This document shows, in pieces, positions 44,301 through 56,400 of a stretch of DNA of 64,000 nt (position 1 is the first letter of the stretch; the number at the start of each line of letters is the position of its first letter). Made by a program: the position numbers and the translations under genes. The stretch lies in assembly GCA_016858145.1 (NCBI GenBank), contig JAEHOE010000019.1:1-64000 (forward strand), in the 5' to 3' direction. This DNA comes from Edaphochlamys debaryana (taxonomy: Eukaryota; Chlorophyta; Chlorophyceae; Chlamydomonadales). A model generated the notes under the pieces. It saw only the letters and a program-made list of their open reading frames with translations, was not told where the DNA came from and did not search any database.

Positions 44301-45474
44301 TCAGAGTCGTTGGCAGCCGGTTGCATGTGTGGGACGGCCGGGGGCGTGCTCCCGCTTGGGTGAAGGTTGGTGCCGGGCCCGCCCACGCCTCGCTCAGCCC
44401 CCCGCCAACCCCAACCCAACCGTATCTGACCAAGCCCTCAGAGCTGGGACCTCAGGGCTCATACCCGTATATGCCCCCCGAGTTCCAGAGTCGTTGGCAG
44501 CCGGGTGCATGTGTGGGACGGCCGGGGGCGTGCTCCCGCTTGGGTGAAGGTTGGTGCCGGGCCCGCCCACACCTCGCTCAGCCCCCCGCCAACCCCAACC
44601 CAACCGTATCTGACCAAGCCCTCAGAGCTGGGACCTCAGGGCACATACCCGTATATGCCCCCCGAGTTCCAGAGTCGTTGGCAGCCGGGTGCATGTGTGG
44701 GACGGCCGGGGGCGTGCTCCCGCTGGGGTGCGGAGTGGCGCCGCACCCGCCCACGCCTCGCTCAGCCCCCCGCCAACCCCAACCCAACCGTATCTGACCA
44801 AGCCCTCAGAGCTGGGACCTCAGGGCACATACCCGTATATGCCCCCCGAGTTCCAGAGTCGTTGGCAGCCGGTTGCATGTGTGGGACGGCCGGGGGCGTG
44901 CTCCCGCTTGGGTGAAGGTTGGTGCCGGGCCCGCCCACGCCTCGCTCAGCCCCCCGCCAACCCCAACCCAACCGTATCTGACCAAGCCCTCAGAGCTGGG
45001 ACCTCAGGGCACATACCCGGATATGCCCCCCGAGTTCCAGAGTCGTTGGCAGCCGGTTGCATGTGTGGGACGGCCGGGGGCGTGCTCCCGCTGGGGTGAA
45101 GGTTGGTGCCGGGCCCGTCCACACCTCGCTCTCAGCCCCCCGCCAACCCCAACCCAACCGTATCTGACCAAGCCCTCAGAGCTGGGACCTCAGGGCACAT
45201 ACCCGGATATGCTCCCCGAGGTTCAGAGTCGTTGGCAGCCGGTTGCATGTGTGGGACGGCCGGGGGCGTGCTCCCGCTGGGGTGCGGAGTGGCGCCGCAC
45301 CCGCCCACGCCTCGCTCCCAGCCCCCCGCCAACCCCAACCCAACCGTATCTGACCAAGCCCTCAGAGCTGGGACCTCAGGGCACATACCCGGATATGCCC
45401 CCCGAGTTCCAGAGTCGTTGGCAGCCGGTTGCATGTGTGGGACGGCCGGGGGCGTGCTCCCGCTTGGGTGAAGG
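23310..45474 (+). repeat. Satellite C (184-186-bp unit, about 120 copies, higher-order structure)
   Basis: Each unit carries CAACCCAACCGTATCTGACC, GTCGTTGGCAGCCGG and GCATGTGTGGGACGGCCGGG. Units differ at linked sites: GAAGGTTGGTGCCGGGCC versus GCGGAGTGGCGCCGCACC, GGCTCATAC versus GGCACATAC, and CGTATATG versus CGGATATG. The first third has 186-bp units, later ones mostly 184. Multi-unit blocks recur: a shift of 1,494 bp (24,038 and 25,532), 1,106 bp (34,072 and 35,178), 1,291 bp (40,860 and 42,151), and 4,977 bp marked by rare variants. It ends at GAAGGTT|TGCTCCTGCC. Confidence 0.97.
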
Positions 45475-46557
45475 TTTGCTCCTGCCTTGTTGTCGTTGTC
45501 TCCTGTGAACCGGGAGGGCCCGCGAGGGCGAGGGGCAAGGGATCTCGCGGGTGGACAGGCACGCGAGTCCCTGGGGGGGACCACGGGGCTCAGCTCTCTT
45601 CCTGCCTTCGGGCAGCCCCCCTTGTGTCACGCTCGTATGCACATAGGCTTGCTACCGCTGCCGCACTGGCGTGGCGCGTAGTAATTGCAAACGCTGAGAA
45701 GCATGGCGGCGAGGAATACTCCTGGGGAACCGTACTGTACGTTGGCTGTTTGGCCTTGGCTGTTGGACGTGGCTGGTCACTCGGAGCCAGAGCTCATGTT
45801 TCGGGAATACATGACCACACCGTGTATACTTACGGGTTTTTGACGGACAGTACTGACGGCAGGTGGCGTGGGTTGTGTCTCGGACAGCACAACATTGCGG
45901 TAACCAGCGACCTGGGCAGGCGGCTGACCTGGGCTGGACAGTGGCCACTTGCCCAGACGGGCTGGAGTCGGCCGTAGGGAAGTCCCCAGGGGCCAGAAGG
46001 ACAGAGGGAGATCGCGGTGGGAGGCCGGGGTGAAGTGCGCATGTCCGGTACAGCTGCCTGACCCTGATGGCCGCCCGAGGCCGTCCACACGAGTTGTGCA
46101 CGGACGGTTGCCGCCGCGTGGCGCGTGCGGAGCTCCTCTGCCGGCATGCGGCATGGGGTGACTGCGGGTTGTGCATGGTTGGCATGCAGCAGGAGGCTCT
46201 CGTAGCTGATGTGATTGCCGAAGGTATGTGGCGATGCAGCAGTTGTAGCGGTGGCGGGGCCTGGCGTCCCTGCGTGGGCTCTCTGAGAAGACTCTGAAGG
46301 TGCGGGGGGGCGATGGTGTGACCCGCGAGTGACCCCGACCCCGACCCCTGGGTCCTGCCACAGTGTCGCCTCAACAGCGCATGGGTGATGCAAGTCAGAC
46401 GCGGTTCGCACCTAGTGAAGTCGAACATGAACCAGACGCTTCAGCCAAAGCCCATACATAGAACTCAGGCATCAGCTGCGCCTTCTAGCGCGCTGCACAC
46501 TTACCTGTCATATAGGGCGCTCGCCAGGAGGAACATGCCAGCTGATTGATGGAGCTC
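45475..46557. other. Intergenic between satellite C and the pherophorin-type gene
   Basis: No gene with coherent motifs was found. Overlapping frames on both strands are GC-driven. The distal part should contain the promoter of the next gene. Confidence 0.4.
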
Positions 46558-46565
46558 TATATATG
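46558..46565 (+). promoter_or_regulatory. TATA-like box of the pherophorin-type gene
   Basis: TATATATG stands about 55 bp upstream of the ATG at 46,620, in GGAGCTCTATATATGCGAC. Spacing to the ATG leaves a short 5' leader. Confidence 0.4.
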
Positions 46566-46619
46566 CGACTCCCAATGATTAGACTGGGGCGGGCGAACAC
46601 CGCGAGCGTGGACCAACGA

Positions 46620-49600
46620 ATGGCGCAGCGCACAGTCTACCTGTGGCTCTGGCTGCTGGTAGTGGCGACTGGTAGGTTGTATCTACATCACTTTCAAAAT
46701 TGAATGGGGTTGTATACTTCTCGGTGCCCATCGCCATCGTCCCTCGGGGACTAGCGGTCTAGCTAGGAAGTCACTGAGGCCTTCAATAGTGTCTGGGGCT
46801 ACGCATTGCTTTGCTGAGTTGTGAACTGACATTGGAAGAGCAACTCGAGGTAGGGCTGGTGGGCAGCGTGCCACCCTCGGTTACACCCGCTGTTTCGCGC
46901 TGGGACCCGGTGAGACGTCGGTTACGGATGGCGGGTCCTGCCGCTTCCCGGGTCTTCGAGCACCACTCATGCCAGGAAGTCTTGTCGACGCCCAGAATAT
47001 CTTCCCTGCATGCCTTCCTGGGAGGCACCCACCGCCCCCCGTGCAAAACCCCCTATACCCTAAAGCGATCAACAGTACTGTGGGAAGGAGCAGGCCTGGG
47101 AACGAGCTGCTGGGGACAGCCTGTGTAAGGCCTGGCCCACCCCTAACGGCTTGTATGACCTCTTTCCCTGTCTCCCTGCCACACAGGGTACGGTGTGGTT
47201 GCACACCTAGGCGAACACCCGCCCGACCCACCGCCCTCGCCGCCAGCCCCTTCACCGCCGCGACCGCCGTCACCGGCTCCCAGACCTCCGTTACCACCAA
47301 AACCACCGCCCAAGCCGCCTGCGCCTCCTCGCCCACCGCCGACCCCCCCACGGCCTCCGGCGCCCCCGCCCCGCCCGCCCGTACCGCCACGTCCGCCGAT
47401 GCCCCCGCCCCGCCCACCGCCCAAACCGCCCGCTCCGCCCCGGCCGCCCGCTCCGCCCCGGCCGCCCGTACCGCCTACGCCGCCGGGGCCGCCGCCCCGC
47501 CCGCCGCCCCGCCCGCCTGCTCCCCCCTTACCTCCCCGACCGCCCCGACCGCCCAGGTGCGTGTGACCGACAGGGTTGGGGAACCAGCTACTCCAGCTAC
47601 TCGGGGACTCGGGGATTCCAAGGATACTAGGGCCTCCAGGGCCTCCAGGCACTCCACCGAGGAACGCAGGAAATCAGGTCCCCGCTAGTGCGCGCAAACG
47701 GGAGGTGAGCATGAGCTCCAGACTTGCTAGGGGCCCGACCGCCGCACGAGGTGTGCTTGCGGCCACCGCCTCGCACAGGGGCCTGACGCTCAAAGCCTGG
47801 ACCCGTGCCCAACGCTGGCGGCGAACGGCCGGCTGCTTGACGCGACGCCTCAACAGTGTCTGGCCTCCCGAACCCTTGCTTCTCCTGTTCTCCCCAGGCC
47901 GCCCTTCCCTCCTCGGCCGCCCCCGACGCCGCGGCCCCCGTCGCCCCGGCCACCACGGCCCCCCCCACGGCCCCCGGAGCCACCCTACCCGGTGAGGGGT
48001 CCTGCGCGGCCAGGGCGCTGGCTGCTCGTGCAGGCTGCTTGGGCCTGCCGGTACTCAGCTGCTCTATCTGGGTCACCGCTTCTGGCCAGTCCTGGGCCCC
48101 ATTTGACGTGCTTGACTGTGCGCGCTGCCCGGCTGCTCCGCCGCCGCCATTTCCCTGCAGAATCTCCCGCCTTTCCCTCCACCGCGGCCACCCGCGCCGT
48201 GAGTATCCGCACGCGCGGATGGCCGTCGTCGCCCCGCCCATTACCTTGCCCTTACCCAGAGGCCCCTCTGCAACGCGTCCGTCGTACAGCCATTGCTCGT
48301 CTGCCTGCTTGTGACCTTGGCTTACCCCTTCCCCTAAATCCGCCCTCGTGCAGACCGTACGGCACAACCTTCCCGTACCTCAACTGTACTGCTTCATCTG
48401 CCCAATGTCAGAGCACGGGATTCATTCTAGAGCACGTGGCAGTTCCAGCGGTGAGCCTCCGGCGACGAAGAGGCGTGTGCTGCTTGTACGGCATGTGCCA
48501 CACGCATCTGAGCAATAGGGGCCAGAGGGTTGGCTCAGGGCTTGGCAACACAGCTGTCGTGCGTTCGAGCCTGCCTTCTGCTTGTGAGGGGGCCTCCCCG
48601 TTCTGCCGTACATGTGTATGAGGGCGTTTTACATGCCCTGTTGCGGCTTTAGCTGGGATGGAGTTGCCGCCCAGCCGGGGACTGCCGCGAAATGCCGGCT
48701 GGGAGTTGCGTAGGATAGGACTGCTTATTGCCTGGAACCGTCTTTTCAACGTTGATGTCCCAACCCGCAGCCCACGCCGACCTTCAATTACACGGCGAGA
48801 AACGCATTGTGCTTCGTAATCAAGATGGCGCCGAGCCTGGTGCCCAGCTCGCCGAACGACTCGTACTGTAGCATGAACGTATCGCAGCACTGGGTCTCGG
48901 TGAGTGGGGAGGGCTTCTCCCGGTCCTTGGTGGAGGTCGAAGGGCGGGCGCCTGGCTGCTTGTGTTGGCGAGGAGGGTCAAGGCAACGTGCGGCTATCAG
49001 GATCTGCGTCCTCGCTCTGCATGCGCCCTCTGCGGGATGCCTGCGCCAGCGCACTAGGGCGCACTGGGAGGGTCAATGAGAGCGCTGGTCACAGCAGTGC
49101 TGGGGGCTCACCGGTATCTGCGCTGAGCCGGCTGGCAAGCATTCCCTTGACCGCCATGTTTCACACCTGACTCGGCTCTGCCCTCCCTCCTCCCCGAACC
49201 CCCGCCATGCCCCGCGGCAGGACCTCAAAATCGCAATCAGGCGTGAGTGTGCGGGCGGGGCTTGCATCAAGCCAGGGGGACGAGGAGGAGGAGGAGGAGG
49301 AGCCAGGCGTTGCGCTAAACCGCTCCCCCTCCCCCTACCTCTACCTCCAACCGCCCTCCCTTCACACCCTCCCCCCTCTCCCTTTCCGCAGCAAACCGCT
49401 TCTCTAACCATTTCATATTCATTAATGGTGTCAACATTTCAGCAAATGTCACCTGGGGCCAGCGCAACCTGACAATCCCGCTGGGCCTTGGCGGGAATGC
49501 GACCATTCAGCAACAGCAGCCGCAGACGCGCCCCATCTGCATTGTGAATCTTGTCTCAGGAATGACGGCCATCACAGAGTGAGTACGGGGGCAGGGCGGG

Positions 49601-51872
49601 GACGGGGGCGGGGACGGGTCGGGTGGAGGCGGCGTGTGCATGGACGAAGGGGCGCCGGGGGACGGACCGGGCGGGTCTAAGGCAGGGGACCGGGGCCGCG
49701 CTGGGTGACGTGCCCACGCGCACGGGGAGGAATGCCGCCGTACCCCCCACACCATGTCCTGAGGGCTGGCCCAACACGAATGCGAGCAAACCGTGAGCCT
49801 CCTTTTCCGTTTACCGTTTCTCTGCCCCTCCAGCCTCATCCAGTCAGATGTCCTGCCAACGACGTACTACAATCTTACGTAAGCGCGGGGCACGGGGCTG
49901 CATCTGATATGCAGTACAGCTTATGCAGCGCCGCCAAGCGTCTTCGGTATTCATCAATCCGCATGCCCACTTTCTTGTAACCGACCCGCGCTCTGTCTAG
50001 GGTGCCCGCCATGCCACAAAATCAGACCGATCCAATCTTCCAGTGCTCTCTTAGAGACAACGTTACGAACTGCACTTACCGTGAGTGGCTGGGGGCCTTG
50101 CGCTTTGGTCGTTGCGGCTGGTTGCGCCCTTGCGCGGCCCCGGACGTGTCGAGTGCAATGCGCGGGGTGCGTGGTGTCCTGCCGGCGGAAGACTGAAGGG
50201 CTGAGGGCCCGGTGAATATCCTTCACACCACTTGCCGAAACTTTTCCTATCTCCTGCTCTTTCTTCTTATCTCCTGCTCTTCGGTTGACCGGCATGCTCC
50301 CAATTGCTCCCGCCCGACCCGCCTCTTTGCTATGTAGGCATTGACAACGTGCCGGTTCAGGTGCGTGCCGTGTGGCTGCATGGTGATCGCCCAGCGTAGC
50401 TCGTCGGAGTGCTGTGGGCCCTGGGGCTTGGGCGCTGCATGCACTGCGCACAATCCAGGGCCTTGGTAGGCTTTGGCATCTGCCACCTCGCCGTGTGTCC
50501 AATTACGAACCAGCATTCTCATTGCACGCTCAGCTTGGCCCCCCTCCGTTTCGCCGCCCGAACACCCCCCCTCCCCCGGCCTCAGTACGCCCTGGTCTCG
50601 CGCTACCGGGGCTGCTGCCCCTCCTGCGCCACCACATACACATACATCTACATGTGAGTGATGAGGTTGGGCCCCTGTTGCACCTCGCAACCGGTGGGCT
50701 CGATCTTCTTTCAGCGGTTACCAGCCGTGCTAATAACACGCCAGTCGGCTCAGGGCCTTGTTACCAGCGTTGATGCGAACGTAGGGTGGCGTGCGGTTAA
50801 GCCTTGGCGGTTTCTCTCGGGTTTCGGGCAGGGCCGTCGTGATACGGGATGCGTGTGTGACGTGGCAGCCCACCCGTTTCCCAATGCGGTGTGTGCCCGC
50901 CCCCACAGTCCCTGCAACCGGACTGCTTCGGCGGGAACCAACTGTGCCACCTTCGGAATCAATGCGGTGGGTGCCAGGTCCTGTATAGAAGGATTGGGTC
51001 TACGGTACTCTTGGGGCAGCGGGTTGAGAGCAGTGCAGGGGCCCTGGCTGGTGCGGTAGGTGCGGCTGTGGGCTCGTGTCGTTATGCAGCTGGGGTGGTG
51101 GGCAGCCGGGGTTAGTTGGTGGGCGCCGCGGGCAAGGCTCGAAGCACACGGCGACGCACGAGACGAGGCGCGGGGCATTGTAGAGCTCTGCAGGACAGGC
51201 CCAGACTGGAGGTGCCAGCTTGACCAGCTCATCGTCCGCCTGTCACCCTGGCACTCTGGTGGCTTGTGGTCATGTAGGCACCCGCAGAGCACTCAACAAT
51301 ACCGTAACACGCGTTCGCTCGGATGCAGATGTGCGCCAAGCGGGTGAGCACGACATCGTGCTATAACGCCGCTTTTTACATGTCATTCTGCGGCATACAG
51401 CCAAAGTTGCAGTCCGTAATGGACAACTTTGCCGCTAGGAACACGCTGGTGAGTCATCGGGCGGGGCCGGGTGGAGGTTCCTGGTTCTAGGGAAAACTGC
51501 GGCGGTGTGGCGGTGGGTTGCCTTCCTCGTGTCCTTTTCACAAACCATGCGCATTGCCATCCCTCCTGCAGGGTTGCAGACGATGCCTCAGGTGAGTTTG
51601 GGCTTGTTTGGGTATAACGATTCCGTGTGTGCGGGATCTGCGTGCGGGGGTCTTGTGTATGGCACACGGTGCGGTTGTTATCGGGTATGCTGGGACGCGG
51701 ACTTGGTTCCGAAGGCTTGGTCCTCGCCCTTGGACCCTTGCCGAATGTTTCCGGCCTTCTCTTAGGACTAAGCGTCTGCTCTCGTGACCTCTTCTCTCCC
51801 TTGGCGCCCCCCAGCCCGTTGACATGGAATTGGTGCGGCGTTGGCGGTGCGGCCACCTACTGCTGCAGCTAA
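46620..51872 (+). CDS. Pherophorin-like secreted protein with Pro-rich spacer and C-terminal 8-Cys module
   Basis: Sixteen exons with consistent GT-AG sites and phases: 46620-46671, 47187-47556, 47898-47991, 48161-48198, 48354-48450, 48771-48899, 49221-49242, 49392-49578, 49834-49878, 50001-50080, 50338-50360, 50586-50653, 50909-50966, 51329-51448, 51572-51591, 51815-51872. They total 1,461 nt, 486 residues. Residues 1-18 (MAQRTVYLWLWLLVVATG) look like a signal peptide. Residues about 24-188 are PPxPP-rich, the rod type of volvocine wall glycoproteins. FPYLNC (about 190) opens a pherophorin-like domain with CFVIKM, CSMN, DLKIAI and ICIVNL, and many N-glycosylation sequons. Residues 422-486 are the 8-Cys module. 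Role: extracellular-matrix structural protein, inferred from the family. Start choice: ATG after the TATA-like box, immediately giving a signal peptide. Confidence 0.82.
47195..47556 (+). repeat. Proline-codon-rich exon (hydroxyproline-rich rod)
   Basis: Most of exon 2 encodes PPRPP, PPKPP and PPSPP units. The opposite strand therefore shows a spurious Gly-rich open frame. Prolines of this kind are typically hydroxylated and glycosylated in volvocine walls. Confidence 0.85.
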
Positions 51873-52165
51873 CATCGGTGCGGGGCGGCGGGTAGCAGCC
51901 CCTTGGGTCCTGCGCCCGCCCGCCTGTCCCCGTCCTGGCATGTTTGAGGAGTTGAGAATTTAAGCTACCCCTGGGGAAATTGAGACTTGCGCTGAGCAAC
52001 AGCTTTATCTCTAGCAGGTAGCACTAGTGGACCTGGCGAGCCGTGGTTAGTTGTGGGGCGAGTGGGAAGCGCCTCGCCCTGCTGCGCCGGAAGGTGACCG
52101 CATGAGGCGAGGACAGCACCGGCTCAACTAGTGCCGGATGCTGGCGTGCGCGCGATGGGTTGCTC
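50964..52165 (+). repeat. Inverted duplicate arm shared with 16,640-17,756
   Basis: Contains intron 13, exons 14-16, their introns and about 290 bp downstream of the stop. It matches the small gene region in opposite orientation. Similarity begins at the exon 13 donor, so the duplicated unit is bounded upstream by a phase-0 intron. Confidence 0.85.
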
Positions 52166-53463
52166 CGTGAGCCATTTGGTCTATGACAATCAATCGGGAA
52201 GCGAGCATGCAAGCTGCAAAGCTCTTTTTATGGCTCGAATGGTGTTTACCCGTGCGGAAGGATCGTGCCCCACGAGGATGTCTCAGCTGGAGGCGGTCAC
52301 GACCGGCTCGCCCAATCATGGAATGGTCAGTGTCGTGTGTGGTGTGCAACTTATTAGCCGGTCGAGGCCCCTGTATTCAGCATTTGTGAGCTTGAGGACG
52401 CCCGGTGCTTCTTGTCGACATACGGGAGCGGGGATGCTGCCGCCTGCTGCCGGCAGACCTACGCCAAGGGAGGGTAGGGGTTTCTGTGCTCGCAGGGGCC
52501 GCGCAGCGTAGTCCGGACGACGACGAAGGGGGATGCAGCTGAACGCAACTAGGCTGTGCGCAACGCGACAGAGAGAGGGAGAGGCAGAGCGACAGGCATG
52601 GGCAAGCAGCCGCACGGGTGATCCTAAGGGCCGCGCCACGCAACGCATTCGGACTCGTTACTTATCTTTCCTAGGGCAGGGGTGAGGGAGGGAGGGAGAT
52701 AACGGCAGAGGGGGTTTGGGGAAGGAGGAATGGTGAGGCAGACGTGCAATGAAATGCAGGCGGTGGTGACAAGGGCACATGGGGGGACCGGCACAGTCGC
52801 ATTTGGCTGCAGGCGTCCCCCCAGCAGGTACGCCCTTCACACATGATTGTGGTTTAGAGGCATGCCGGGGGTCAGGAGTATCAACGAAGCGAAGGTCGCT
52901 TGGTTGTGGCGTAGGCCGTAGGGCGTGGGTAGCAGTGTAAGGGTCCGCAGGCAAGCGCACGCTTGGCGTCCATTGCCGCTGAGGCAGCGCTTGCCTGTCC
53001 AGGCCGGCCGATATGCGCAATTTGCGTACGATTCCGCCGGTGCGTCCGAAAAGGTCCGAAACAGCACAGTCAGAGACACAGTTCAGAAGTAGTTTCTGCT
53101 AAGTTGCCTATCGTCTGCTCCAGCTTTACGGCGGTCGATGCATTCCCGGGTCGTCCCGGGCGGGGAATTGGATGGGGCCTCGGGCGATGGAGTGGAGGGT
53201 GGGGTCTAGGCCCCGGCTAGGCCCCTCCGGGGGCCGACCTTCTCGCCCAGCAGCGACGGCCCAAGAATACATACGCTGCAAGCACATTGCTCGTGGTGAA
53301 CAACACAACATAGTAACGTTGTCAGCAGCCACGACAAGAGACATGAGTCGCATGTGCCAGAGCACGCCTAAGCCTACCCACAAGTAGCCACCACTCGGTG
53401 TGCTTGACAGAGACGAGAATGAGTCGGTCGGCTGTGCATGTGCAGAGGCACAGGCGAGAAACC
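51873..53463. other. Intergenic between the two plus-strand genes
   Basis: Holds the 3' flank of the pherophorin-type gene, including a 114-bp block (52,021-52,134) bounded by GCACTAGT and ACTAGTGC. TGTAA near 52,936 is the first clear volvocine poly(A) signal downstream. No other gene was recognised. Confidence 0.4.
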
Positions 53464-56400
53464 ATGTTCGTGCCCAGCATATTGTCCGCACTGTTGCTAG
53501 TCGTCTTGAGAGAGGTGAAACATGGAGCCTCCTCCAGCTACCCTGTTCTGGAGCTATACGAAGAGGCGTCGCCGAGCCTGATTCCATGGGGTTCGTCGTG
53601 GGGACGTGCGCAACTCCCAGCGTCTCCGCTGCTGCTCTCGTCGGATGCGTTTCCGATTGTGCTATCCGCCGATCCAGCGCCGCAAGCGGTCGCGGCAGCT
53701 CGTCAGTTCAGGGCGCAAACTCAAAGCGGACGAGTCGTCGTGCTGGGACACGACGCTTTCCTTCTGGGTGAGGCTGTTTCCGGGGAAAAGGTTCCCAGTT
53801 CCAGTCGGCTGACGTAAAGTACCACAGGACCGAGTTTCGGCGTTAATCGCCGCACCGCGTGCGCCGTCCGATGCCTTACCCTACCTCTGCATGCAGCGGC
53901 GCGGTAAAGATCACCCTGGCTTTCACGCTGCCCCACCGCCGCAGACTGCTGCAGCCGCAAGGACGGGGTTGACCAGCTGGTGGTGAACGCGGTGCGCTGG
54001 CTGGCCAACCGCCGCACCACGCTCAACATTGGCTACGCCAACCCTCGCATGAAGCCAGCGCTGGTCTCCATGGCGCAGGTGAGATCAAGCTACGGTTTGC
54101 CCGCCTGCTGTTATTGTCTGGAAGGTGCATAGCATACAAGATTGGGATGCAGTTTAGGGGCAAGGTCTTGTGAAGTAGGGGCCGCTGCCTTCTTGGGCGC
54201 CCGGTGCTGGGGGGGCTACAGGGCTAGGGGGCAAGCCAACCCCCTTCTGCGCGTTTGCCCCATGGTTTGAGCCCTGCGCCGTGCCTCTCCTCCACAGATC
54301 CTGGGCAACAGCAGCAGCAGGATCAGCGTCACGGTGAACCTGAGGGACCCGGAGGGGCTCAGGTGGGGCGGCCGGCGTTGTAATGCAGCAGGGGGCGGAG
54401 ACCCTTCACCATGGCCTCAGCGGAGCCCCACCGTTCTAGCCCATACCTGTGGTCAAAATCACGCCTTTCGCCTTTTTTTGCACGCTATGGCGTACTCCCA
54501 TCTCGCCCACCAGAATGAGTCCCAGCTCCGTCGACCTCTTCGTCACCGACACTGCCGTACCGCTGCTGGACAGCCACGTGGCCTTCCTGACGGGGGCCTG
54601 GTTCACCGCCCCCAACTACCTCAAGGGTCTACTGGTCCTGGGTAGGGCCTGGGTAGGGCCCGGGAAGGTGCTTTGGGTGCTCGGAGTGGCAGGCGCGTTC
54701 CTATGACAGGCCAGCGGCAGGGGATAGGGTCTAGGGTTTGAGGCGCTTGTTGCATCTCAAGTTTCTCAACGCGTTCCTGGGTTGGGGCTCAGCCTGGCGC
54801 CAATCAGGGACCAGGACCCGTGCGCATCACATGCCTGTCTGTGCCCTGTTGCCGCCCATAGCCCGTCCTCAGCCCGACCCACGGCCCAACCTCAACATCT
54901 ACACCGACGTCCCGATAAACAGGGTGAGGTTCGCTGCAGGGGGCTTGCGAGGTTCGTTGTAGACTGCTGCTGAGCCCGCCGGAACGCGCATGAGCCAATG
55001 AAGCTTGGACCCCGTGCTCGTGCCTCTTACATCTCTACCTCCTTTTCCAACAACCTCGACCTCAAGCCTCCATGCTCCGGCCGCTGCCTCTCGCGCCCTG
55101 CAGCTGCTGACACCGCTGGGGATGCCCGTGGTTCCCCGCGAGACGTCCGGGCTCAGGGTGAGACGGCTTCCTCCCCTTTGACCCCTCCCGTGGAAGGGCC
55201 GGCTGAAGCCAGGGGCTGGGTGCACCGAGAGAACGGTCCTGTGGTTCCAATGCTTACACCTACCGGGCAAATGGGGAAGGGGCAGTGTGCCGTGTTACTG
55301 GTACCGTGACTCAAACCCGGCCGGTGCGCAGCAACGCATCCCCTCCCTTCCCCACCTCCACCCCCCAGGAACTCCCCGCCCGGAGCGTCCCCGAGTGGCC
55401 CTACGTCAACTGGGCTCTGTCCTTGGTGCGGAGGGCGCGGCAGCCGCCCGGCGGGCCGGCCAGCTGGGGTGTCGGTCCTGGAGGCCCTGGAGGCCCTGGA
55501 GATCCTCGTCGCTGCTTGCCCTACCTTGGCCCGCTGGGACACTTTCTGTTCTGTTTGGGTCCATGTCCATGGCGCTTACCTGAATCCCTCCTGGCTCGTG
55601 ACTGCAGGGCCGGGTCCAGGAGGAGCGCAGCGGCGGCGTGGCGCTCCCCGGCACCTCCCTGTACCCCTACGGTGAGCCGCACCCCCGCCCCGCCCCGCCC
55701 CCCGCTTGCCCACCCGTGCCCTGCCAAGCCCCGCCCCACCCGTGCCCTGCCCCGCCCCGCCTCACCCCTCCCTGCCCCGCCCCAGTCCCACATCACCCCT
55801 CCCCACCCTTCCCCACCCGATCCCCCGCCCCCGCAGCCGCCGCGGGCCTCTCCCTGCTCACCAGCGTGCTGCCTCCCCGCGCCTTCGCGGCCGCCCACCT
55901 GCCCTCCAACATGACCTACTATCTGCTGGACGCCGTGCGGGCGGGCTCGGGCGCCGGCGGCCGCAGGGGCGCGGCGGGGGGCGCGGTGGGGCCCACCCGG
56001 CTCATGCGGTGGCTGGAGACGCACCCGGGCATCGTGCTGGAGGTGGGGAGGGGACGGGGTTGGACGTGGGAGCGGGCGGTGGTAGGGAGGCTTGGGCAAG
56101 ACGCACTCATCCATACCTGCTTGCCCTTTCTGGCTCCCACCTCCACCTCCACCCCCATCCCCAAACCCCCAGCCGCTCATGGACTGCGCGGCGCAGCGCC
56201 TGGGCGACGTCAACGCGCTGCGCCCCTCCCGCTCCGCCGGCTTCTTCCCGGGTGAGACCTCCCGCATCAGCGCCCCCGCCTCCCTGCCTCGCCGTCCCTC
56301 GCGCGAATCTGCATATGGTACACAACACGTGAGACCTGCCAGCGGCTCACCGAGCCGCGGGCGGGCTTACCTCTCCCTACCTCACCCTACCTCTCCCTAC

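Noticed and set aside
23310..45474. CENP-B-box-like GTCGTTGGCAGCCGGT in each satellite C unit
   Set aside because: Only about 11 of 16 positions match and several essential ones differ; CENP-B is not expected in green algae.
18838..45474. CRISPR-like repeat-spacer array
   Set aside because: Units are full-length tandem copies with no unique spacers, in a eukaryotic context.
19426..45508. Dozens of long overlapping open frames on both strands in the satellites
   Set aside because: They follow the repeat unit, occur in several frames at once, and persist because unit lengths are at or near multiples of three. No start, splice or domain evidence.
47143..47652. Gly-rich minus-strand frame resembling a glycine-rich protein
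   Set aside because: Reverse strand of the proline-codon exon, which is supported by splice phases on the plus strand.
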